NCBI GenBank assembly: GCA_958299035.1
Contig: CATQJL010000316.1
Location: 39,978,025 to 40,042,024 of the forward strand
Direction of reading: 5' to 3'
DNA: 64,000 bases
Source: Cylicocyclus nassatus
Taxonomy: Eukaryota; Nematoda; Chromadorea; Rhabditida; Strongylidae
Below are positions 55,099 to 64,000 of the stretch, one piece after another. Both the position numbers and the translations under genes were made by a program. Below the pieces are notes generated by a model, which had not been told where the DNA came from, ran no database searches, and worked only from the letters and a program-made list of their open reading frames with translations. How positions within the stretch are numbered: position 1 is the stretch's first letter; the number at the start of each line of letters is the position of its first letter.

Positions 55099-58000
55099 GA
55101 ATTCTTTTCACGTGATACATTGGTACAAGATACGTGAAAATCGTTTGAACTGGTTAAAGCCAGCCATTTCCAGCGCGGCAGAAATGTGGTTGCACCCTAT
55201 TTCAGATAGTAATCATGTTCCCCCATCACCACACGAGTTTCTCATATTTCTTCTTACTTTGCCTTTCTTCTCTAAAGCGTGTATACTTGCTAAATTTGGC
55301 GCCCTATCGCTGCGTTGCACTGCCTGTGTTTGCAAACAGTCATTTCCCCCTTACACAGTGGTCAAAAATCCACAAAATTACCAAAATCAGCATAAATGTT
55401 TTCTAGTTTTTTTTAATTCCTGTTAACCGTTGTACACTTGCATCTAAATTTGGCGGCATACTGGTACCACTGCATTGTAAATGTTTCAACTCTTTGTAGA
55501 TTACTTGGTTCGAAATCCGCTCTTGTGCAAGATTATGTCGGAGCACACCAGTCCCAAGGAGATAGAGTGCATCCGACTGTATTTACGCGATTTTTTCTGC
55601 TCTTTCTCTCTAGAACCATTTAAGCTTGCCCTGTAACATCGCTATTCCCGCTGTATGCAGATTGTTACAACGAATTTCGTAACAATTCTTATAAAGTATG
55701 GTATGGCAGGAATCAGAAAGCTTCAGGGCTAGAGAAAATGTTCTGATTAGTAAATCGTAAGTTATTCTGTATTGCTGCTTCAATTGTTGAACACAACGAG
55801 ACGTTACGGTATCATCATACTCTTTAATAAAGCGCAGGCACCCCCATCTGACGTCAATGTCGGTCTGTTCGTGCCACTTTTGCTTTGTTTACCCTGTGCT
55901 CTATGATGCTCCATGTACCCCCCCCCCCTGACCTGCACTTTAACACTGCCCTTTTTTGTACGTGATCTTTGCCGTTAGACTGTCTGTCTTCGGTTTTGTT
56001 TATCAAGGTTCCTCATCAGCCAAGAGCAATCAAAAGCTACCACAACACTGTAAGCGGTGAGATCGATTAGTCTCATCTCTGCTTCTACAAACTCGCTTTA
56101 TTCCAGCTATCAAGGTTGGATTCAATATCCAAGTGCAACGACAGGTAAGGCATATTTCTTTTGTTGATAAACCCATCTCTCACAAGCACATAAGTTATCT
56201 TCTATCGCCCTGTAATATCTTCCTTTCGAACTTCATCGTTCCTGTGATTGTTTATGACTTTCACATTGCTCTAAGAGCAATAAAATTCAAGCCAGAGCGC
56301 ACCAAACATATGAAATCTCATTTTTATAAAAAAATCTTTCATTTGTATATTGCATCAGATTCGAGGCTTCGACAATTGCTTCAAAGTTCTTTGCATTGGG
56401 AAAAGCCAAATGAAATTTTCGAAAACTAAAAATAAAAGTACTACATAAACAATATATTAATGCTGTCTCTTTTGAGAAGTTTACGCCTCAAACAGAAAAG
56501 ATTTGAGAGGGCGACAGTTGATGCGAATTTTCATGACAAGAGACGATAAAATTCTTTTTCAGATTAGCAGTTTCTTTTGCGAGAATCGAAATTTGAGAAA
56601 TATTTTGAGTTTTTTTTTTGTAGGCGACTCCATTTCTGATGTAACCGCACAGAATTCTCTTTTTTCACCAAAAGGACTTTTTTGATTAGATCATTCCACA
56701 TTTTCAAAACGATCATCTTTTATCCGGTCATATTTTAACGATCTAAAGATTATGGTATGTACATTCTGCGCCAACAGGGTTCAAGAATTCAGTCGCGTTA
56801 GCTTAACACTATCAAATCGATCGAAAAATGGGTTATTTTAGTTTTCTGGATAAAACGATTCGCAAAATTACTAACCGCTGTCTCACACTATCTGCGATTG
56901 TGTCATCTGAATCTGGTCGTTCTAAATGTTCCTGGGCACATGAAATTTACAGTTGTTGCACTGTTCCATGAATCAGAAAGAAATAAGTAACCTTTTTTCT
57001 ACTTCTAATGGGTTGCAGTGGAAAACTTTCTTTTAGATTACTCACAAATTATTTCAAACGTAAAACTAATCGTTTTTTGAATAGAACATTTCACAGTTGT
57101 GCTCAAATATCATTTTCTCTATTATATCCGTGAATACCCAAAGATTATGGTGCGAATGTTAGATGAAAGAGTTTGTCTAAAGGAGCTATCGCTTTAGTGC
57201 TCAAACTATTACGATCGTTCATGTGAAAGAAGTTAACGGTGATTCTGAATCTCTAAAAAAAACTTCCAAGATGACAATTATTGTATTGATGCTCTCAATT
57301 TTGGGCACTCATCTGCAATCTGGATGTACGCTGCTTTTAAGCAAAATTTTATAAAATTCACAGTTGCTGAGCGTTTTTTGGAAATCAGAGCTTACGGTTA
57401 TGGTTGTTGGCATTTCCACTTCCAATGTGTTCTCAAAACCACCTGTTATGATTGCTAGATATCGAAACTGAACCTATTTCCATAGCTGGCCTAGACTATA
57501 GACTAGATCTTAACGCTAGACAGTGATCGAAATTAGCAGTTTTAGGCAACTTCATTACATGCTCCGTGCCGGACTTTGTCACACCCCCATCTGACGTCAT
57601 CACTCGCGCCAGGGGTGTAAACAACCGTCCTTCGTTTTGTGCCGGTGCAAGCGTACCGAGCTGATGACTCACAAGCAGTGATGCCTGTCTTAGATGATGT
57701 TGATCAAATGGCATAACCAAAAATATGCAGTCAATAGACAAGCTAACTCTTCCGTATAGTCCGAGTTGTTTTACAAAAGCGATCCGAATTCGATTGAATT
57801 GGAACAGGTAGTTCACAATTTTCCTTGAACCTCCATATTCCTTCAACATTACGACAAAAGATTGCAGATTCTTTTGTTCCTCAATAACTTTGGAAGAAGC
57901 ACCCTATTGTAATGATGATTCAATAATATTCAGTTTGTTTGAGAACCTCGGATAAGTTCGCACAGAAAACTGCATCGAATCGGTTTTTAGAAAAAATGTT

Positions 58001-59344
58001 TTCAATCCTTTGAATTGAGCACGACCTCTTTAAGACTTCCAACATATGATTACCATTCTTCTGTTCTAACAAGTGCGGCCAAAATCGTTGTTAGAAGATT
58101 TATTTTGTTTTTTTTGACATATCAAGCTTCTCTATTTCTACTCTGCAGCATTTGATTTCGAGTGCACCATAAGTTTTCAATATGTCAAATATTCCGCAAA
58201 ATAGTGCGGACCCCAGTATTCATTTCTCGAGTGCATAATATGTTTCCTCATTCCAAAACAGTTGCACCAAATCTTTTCCGATGGAATTTTCCTGCCTTCT
58301 AATTTTTCTGCTAATATATCTTAGCAAAAAGGTTTGAATTTTTCGAATTCTTTCATGAAATGCTTAGCAAATATTTTTATCTCATTGTCAGACAAACTGC
58401 ACTAGATCTGTTTCTGGAAATTTCTCGCAGATACTTCTACTTGCCTCGGACAATCTGTACCTATGATTCATTTCAAATGAGCACTTCGTTTGAAATGTTT
58501 ATGTCATTCAAAAAAATTCCAAGGTATTACATTGCAGTCTTTCGAATTTCAAGTGCTTTACTTCTCACAGATGTCGATGCTGATCCACTCTCGAAAGCAA
58601 CTTCATTCTGTGTTTTTAGCAGTAATTTGAGCATAGTTTTGATCGTGCAACACTTTGTTGGACAACGCGACACTGAATTTCCTAGGAAACATTATTGACT
58701 CTGTGCAAGAGATCAGTGATTGATACAAATTCTTGATTCAAATGTTTAGCACCTGTGAAATTGTAACATGCCATTCAAAAAATATTTACAAACATCGTTC
58801 ATTCTGCAAATGTCTATTACTCAAAACGTGCCAAAGAATTTCAGACTAACGTAGTTTTTACTGTGCGCCTCAAAGGGCTACAAAAAATTTGAAATCTTAC
58901 ATGATTTTGTGCTGTTTTTGTGAATATTTTTCCTACAATTGATGTACGAAAATTCTGCTCAAAGATTTCTGCGAAAAAAGCCCTAAACAATCTAAACAGA
59001 ATCACAACTTTTTAGGCGTCATATGCTCTAAAATGTGAATAACCGCAAATTTGTATAAGGAGCGGAGATTTTGGGTGAACAGCTAAAAGATAACACCTTT
59101 GAGTAGGTTCTCCCAAGAATTTGAAACAATAGCTTCCAACAACAATATAACCTGGAATTTGATGAATTTTGGAGCACCTATGGATGAATTACAAGGATGC
59201 TGAACAGTACGGAAGCCCTTATGAAACGTGATCGAGAGATTTGTCATAAAATTTCTTGAAGTGAAAGAGGAACTGTGACGAGAACTTTTGGGGGAGGGGA
59301 GGGTTCTAAGACAGCTTGGGAAGTCGCTCAGTGTGGAAGCAGGG
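55099..59344. other. Long AT-rich stretch without a recognised gene
   Basis: Frames are short and lack motifs. A CCCCCATCTGACGTCA motif occurs at 55841 and again at about 57583. A C-homopolymer lies at about 55919-55928. The longest minus frame (57496-57849, 117 residues) shows no known domain. This could be an intron or intergenic DNA of a gene outside the window. Confidence 0.35.
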
Positions 59345-59844
59345 NNNNNNNNNNNNNNNNNNNNNNNNNNNNNNNNNNNNNNNNNNNNNNNNNNNNNNNN
59401 NNNNNNNNNNNNNNNNNNNNNNNNNNNNNNNNNNNNNNNNNNNNNNNNNNNNNNNNNNNNNNNNNNNNNNNNNNNNNNNNNNNNNNNNNNNNNNNNNNNN
59501 NNNNNNNNNNNNNNNNNNNNNNNNNNNNNNNNNNNNNNNNNNNNNNNNNNNNNNNNNNNNNNNNNNNNNNNNNNNNNNNNNNNNNNNNNNNNNNNNNNNN
59601 NNNNNNNNNNNNNNNNNNNNNNNNNNNNNNNNNNNNNNNNNNNNNNNNNNNNNNNNNNNNNNNNNNNNNNNNNNNNNNNNNNNNNNNNNNNNNNNNNNNN
59701 NNNNNNNNNNNNNNNNNNNNNNNNNNNNNNNNNNNNNNNNNNNNNNNNNNNNNNNNNNNNNNNNNNNNNNNNNNNNNNNNNNNNNNNNNNNNNNNNNNNN
59801 NNNNNNNNNNNNNNNNNNNNNNNNNNNNNNNNNNNNNNNNNNNN
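59345..59844. other. Assembly gap, 500 Ns
   Basis: A run of exactly 500 Ns, probably a default-size scaffold gap. Long-repeat copy 3 begins directly after it, so the gap likely reflects repeat collapse. Confidence 0.95.
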
Positions 59845-62533
59845 GACAGTGAGGAAGCATATATCATGGCGCCCTGCAATGAGGTATTTCATGTATTGCT
59901 AGAAAGGGAACTACAAAGACCCACAATACTTGTGAACTATTTGCTTGGCCATGTTAATATCACATAAACATTTAATTTTCCGAATGATATTTGAAAATCG
60001 AATGATATTCGGAAGTGAATGGTACTCGATATTCGAATATTCGAAATTTTCGATTTTCGAATATTATTCGATAGTCGAAAAAAATTATTCGAAAATAAAT
60101 ACTCCTCGTGATATGTTAACATGGCCAAGCAAAGAGTTTACAAAAATTGTGGGTCTTTGTAGTTCTCTTTTATACGACTACTACTCTGCAATATATGAAG
60201 TACTCTTCATTTCTGGACAAATATGTGCATGCAAAAACTCTGAGCAAGGTTTCAACCATCAAAATAAAAAACTTCCTCTTCGATAGCGGGTTCTTCTGAG
60301 TCTTCGGAATACGTTTTTTCTGAGCTGCTGTAACTTTCACTGCTTTTTTGAGGACATCCATAGCGTGATACTTCATGCTAGTCCATGCTCTGGAGTCTCT
60401 AAATTTTTTATTATTATAGAGTTAAACAACCATCTCTGTGGTAGCTGCTCGTATCTATATTATCTATTTCGCATTTATAATGAGAAGCAAACTCGCGTTT
60501 TTTGCCGTCCGTTTGCCCTGTCTTTTTCTCCGTAAATAGTTTCGGCAATGCTAAAACATCACTTAGCGATTTGTTGTCGAAGCTTTCAAAGCAATATAGG
60601 CCCGTAATAAAGCTCGGTCACGGGAGATGATCTCCCCTGAGGCTCTCATATGAGGTTTTGCCGGGTGAGATGAGGACTTTCCGCGTTTCCGTGGGTGTAA
60701 CTATGCAAGGTCACCCTACAGGTGAGCTTCAGATGAAGCTCGGTAGGGAGATCACCTCCCTGCCGAGTCATCGGAGATGAGCCGGGCGACGACATTAGGG
60801 TGAGACAGAGAAAACCTCCGTAAGTTGCTCTTGAGTAACTTACGAAACATCGCAGATGACGTTCTTTTGCGGTGCAAAACTCCCAAAATTGCACAATTTC
60901 GGGGCGCCTAAGTGAGTGAGGATCGATGAACAGCTGATTGCGCGACGAAATCGGAAAAAAGTTTTTTTTGTTTTTTTTTCTTGCAGTTGTTGCTTGTTTT
61001 TCTTGAAAAAGCCGCTTTAGATAACAAGAGGATGAATTTACTTTTCTACTCATTCTTCGCCAAGTGTGATTTTTCCTGATACTATTCCAAAAATACTGCG
61101 TATTTGTTTATCCCGTTGTTCGCTTAGTTAAATCTCTGATTGCGGCTATCATCGATTTTTTCGACAGAGGCCGCTATCAAAGATCGCCAGGCCAAGTAGC
61201 AAAAAATTGTAGCAAAAAAGCCGCTGCCGCGCTCGAACCACGGCCCTGCCGCTTGAAATGCATTAGTCTTATCCATTCGACTAGTAATGCACAAATGGCA
61301 GAAACGTTCCATTGTTGAAAACGCGATCGTCCAGTAAGTAATCTGCTCGAAGTCAATCGCTCCCCTGGCAAAGTGCTGAGGCGCGATGAGATCAACTCCG
61401 GTCCGCCTCAAGAGAGATGCCCTGATGGGGGGTTTACTACGGGCCATAGTCGTCCTCACCCCACTAGTCGGTCGGTGGTCGAATTTGAAATCGAACTGGA
61501 GCAGGTCGGCCGCGACAGAGCGCGGCAGACCGCCCCTGAACCAACCGTTTGCACATGAGTTTTCTCTTATTTTCTTTCGTGTTTCTTTGGTATCGCTCGT
61601 ATTGCTGCAATGTTCTTGATCAGATTTTTAGATTTCTACCGCTAACTATTGTTTTGTGCAGTTGTGCTCGTTTGTTTTACATTTTTTCCAGGTAAGCCGG
61701 AGGGAGAAGGATGCTGCTGGAGATTTTTGAATGAGAAATCTCTTTTCCGGTAAGTGACATATACATAGATGTGATTTAATGAACTGTGTCAAATTTTTCG
61801 TTAGAATGTGTACTCTGAACTATTTTTTTATGATAGGGGTGAATTTCTCTTTTGAAAAATGTTGGTTTCAAAGAGCTAGCCATATGAAACCTGAAAATCT
61901 GATTAAGAACATTGCCACAATACGAGAGACAGCAAAGAAACACGAAGAAAATAAGAGAAAATCTCGTGCAAGCGGTTGACTGAGGAGCGGCGTCTGCCGC
62001 GCTCTGCCGCGGTCGGCCTGCTCCAGTTCGAATTCAAATTCGACCACCGACCGACTAGTGGGGTGAGGACGACTCCTAAAAAGGCGTTCACTATCAACGA
62101 AGGTGCAAGGGGCTACCAAGATCTCCATTTGAATCAGACTGTATACGTGTATACCATCTGAGAACTTCCTCCTACCTGTAAATCTTTCTCTTGCATCTGG
62201 GAGGCTTCGACTGGGCGGGGTTAGTAGGACTTTGTGTGATAAGCAGTGACCATACATATGTGTCTTTCGGGGTGCTGGATCGTTCAGTAGTAGTGTTGTC
62301 GTCAGACTCTATCGGGGGTAAATGAACACACTGAAATTTTGATGATATCAAGATCAATATTTCGCAACTAATTCAGAATCAAATCACTCTTAGTTGCTAA
62401 AAATTGGTCGATGGTTTCCTTCCATCCGTCCCTTGTCCAAAACTGTTCCGAGGAACGCGAATCTTGGATCAAATCAAGCAGCGAATCGTAATGGCTGGCT
62501 TATAGAAGATCGCGAAATACTCCTTTGTCTTCT
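59845..62533 (-). repeat. Long dispersed repeat, copy 3 (inverted)
   Basis: Reverse complement of about 36573-40050, without the 39015-39826 MITE. It contains the GGCCCG element (60599-61445), the GTCGTCC foldback (61449-62073), the TTCGAATA block (59975-60100) and the hAT-like block (about 62070-62135, minus). The lower end runs into the gap. Confidence 0.8.
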
Positions 62534-62830
62534 CTTTAATTTTGACTAGCACTACACTATAGAAATATATCATTTCAATTTATTACTAGTTTATTATCAC
62601 AAATGTTTAACGCGTACAACTTTTTAACTTCCAGAATAAATTTTGGACAATTTGACTATTGCCAAACCATGTCGCCACTGAAATGCCTGCAGTATGCCCG
62701 AGGCTATAGGGGCATTCGTGCTCGCTTCGCGGAATATTCGAATTCGATTTTTTGAGAAGTTTGCGCTGGGGGCTGAAATTTTGGTACAAGGGGATAAGCG
62801 GGAGTTGATTATGGATAAAAATTTACTTTA
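62534..62830. other. No feature
   Basis: AT-rich spacer between copy 3 and the next MITE. Confidence 0.3.
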
Positions 62831-62832
62831 TA

Positions 62833-63276
62833 CAGAGTGTCCCCAAAAAATGTTAACACTGTTTGATCGTTAATAACTCCCTTGCTTTCAAGTCTTTCGC
62901 CGAGCTTCAGGTACCATTTTGTAGAGCGAGGATAAACTTAGATTTGCAGTATCGAACAATCATCTAACTCTCCTCTTACTGTAGAATTACGGTAGGAAAT
63001 TTGACAAGGATTTTAGGCGCGAAAACCCTAGTACACGATTTTTTAGATTGTTTTTGAAAAAAATTTTGCCAGAGGGCATACTTAACGACGGTTCCACATG
63101 CTGGAATTTCCTACCGTAATTTTACGGTAACGAGGAGCGTTAGATGATTCGCTCGATACTGTAAATCTAAGTTTATCCTCGCTCTACAGAATGGTACCCC
63201 AAAGCTCGGCGAAAGACTTGAAAGCAAGGGAGTGATTAACGATCAAACAGTGTTAACATTTTTTTGGGACACCCTG
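62833..63276. mobile_element. mariner-type MITE with CAGAGTGTCCC ends, short form
   Basis: Ends CAGAGTGTCCCCAAAAAATG and complement, flanked by TA. Shares subterminal TGTTTGATCGTTAATAACTC with 41039-41676 but is 194 bp shorter. No coding sequence. Confidence 0.85.
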
Positions 63277-63502
63277 TATATTTTGTCGATTTTTGGAAAA
63301 TCTTGAGCTACGAGGTTGGGAGTTGGTACAGGGGGGTACATGAGGATGCTGATTAAAACCGAAATCTATTTTAACCATTTCAGCAGGAGAATTCTAAGTT
63401 AGGAGTTGGTGTAGGGGATACTAGGGTGCTGATTATGAATGGATCGGCTTTAGCCAAATATGTCGGCAAGTTTGAGATATGTTTGCTTTAGTTATTTGAT
63501 AA

Positions 63503-63750
63503 ATCATTCGAATATTTATTCGAAATTTGACTTCCAATGTTCGAATAAATTCGATATTCATTCATTCGATTTTTTTGATTTTCCGAGTTTATTCGAAATT
63601 TATTCATTCGAAAATTTTCAAATCTCGAACTTATTCGATATTCGTTTATTCGAGATTTTTTATTTTCGAATTTAATCGAAATTCGTCTATTCGAAATTTT
63701 TTCTTTTCGAATTTATTCGATATTCATTCATTCGATGAAAAATTTTCGAA
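63503..63750. repeat. TTCGAATA-type repeat, long form
   Basis: About 250 bp of TTATTCGAAATT and TTCATTCGAT units, self-complementary at many registers. Related to the smaller blocks in the long repeats. Confidence 0.7.
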
Positions 63751-63761
63751 TTACCCAAGTA

Positions 63762-64000
63762 TAGTGATAAGTAAATGCTATTGTGCATCAGTACGCCTGA
63801 CCATAGATATGCTTTCAATCCTCAACTTGCTCCATGTACATTTCCGTTGGCAAGCTACTGATTGCAAAAACCGAAGGGTGAGTTTAAATTTTGTAGGACA
63901 ATCAGGAAAAGAGCAACTTAAAGAATTTGGCGAGTGCTCGAAGAGAGGCATCACAATTCGGAGAGAAATTATTAGAGAAGACAAAGGAGTATTTCGCGAT
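63762..64000 (+). repeat. Long dispersed repeat, copy 4 (truncated by the window)
   Basis: Matches 36365-36603 of copy 2 in the same orientation and continues past the end of the window. It faces copy 3, whose end corresponds to nearly the same internal position, so copies 3 and 4 form an inverted pair. Confidence 0.8.

Noticed and set aside
59083..59967. Long open frames of 178-269 residues
   Set aside because: They run through the 500-N gap, so their length is artificial.

Overview
The window looks like nuclear DNA of a nematode, probably a repeat-rich strongylid-type parasite; that is inferred from gene style, as no rRNA or other taxonomic marker is present. The evidence is short introns (about 43-70 bp) ending in TTTCAG-like acceptors, an EndoU-family gene, a small secreted CS-alpha-beta defensin-type gene, and abundant TA-target (mariner/Tc1-like), TTAA-target (piggyBac-like) and hAT-like repeats. 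There are no bacterial-style operons and most open frames are short. Intact host genes are scarce. The only complete one I can support is a two-exon defensin-like gene at 31463-32502 (+).

Layout. 1-3.9 kb: unassigned sequence, a piggyBac-type MITE and a decayed mariner copy. 3.9-12.05 kb: copy 1 of a long dispersed repeat with hAT-transposase remnants, interrupted by a retrotransposon-derived insertion, a 1.3-kb TIR element and a 1.2-kb head-to-head MITE palindrome. 12.05-22.59 kb: a block bounded by 206-bp inverted repeats. It holds a Ulp1-type (C48) protease reading frame with a second truncated protease domain, and a smaller block between inverted arms at 14.0-14.2 and 19.0-19.2 kb that holds a frame-broken EndoU gene. 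22.65-23.72 and 44.03-45.76 kb: two copies of a repeat encoding an unrecognised protein with a membrane segment. 24.6-30.4 kb: hairpin MITEs and a foldback element interrupted by a TA-target MITE. 31.4-32.6 kb: the defensin-like gene. 32.7-34.6 kb: a MITE and a tRNA-derived foldback SINE-like pair. 34.86-41.73 kb: copy 2 of the long repeat, with its own nested insertions. 42.2-44.1 kb: coding-like exons of uncertain identity. 45.9-48.5 kb: hairpins and a mariner-type element. 48.5-53.96 kb: a 5.45-kb element with about 440-bp inverted termini and a multi-exon minus-strand gene. 54.2-55.1 kb: a TA-target MITE. 55.1-59.3 kb: AT-rich sequence with no gene seen. 59345-59844: 500 Ns. 59.85-62.53 kb: copy 3 of the long repeat, inverted. 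62.83-64.0 kb: a MITE and the start of a fourth copy.

The long-repeat copies act as natural filled and empty sites for one another. They give target-site duplications for many insertions and a relative order: the two TAGTCG/GGCCCG insertions predate the duplication that made copies 2 and 3, while the 39.0-39.8 kb MITE arrived afterwards in copy 2 only. The least explained parts are the 10.5-kb block joining Ulp1 and EndoU sequences, the 5.45-kb element with its tandem Gln/Pro-rich exons, and the repeat protein with a membrane segment.

All homology calls come from reading motifs by eye. Coordinates of repeat edges may be off by a few bases.
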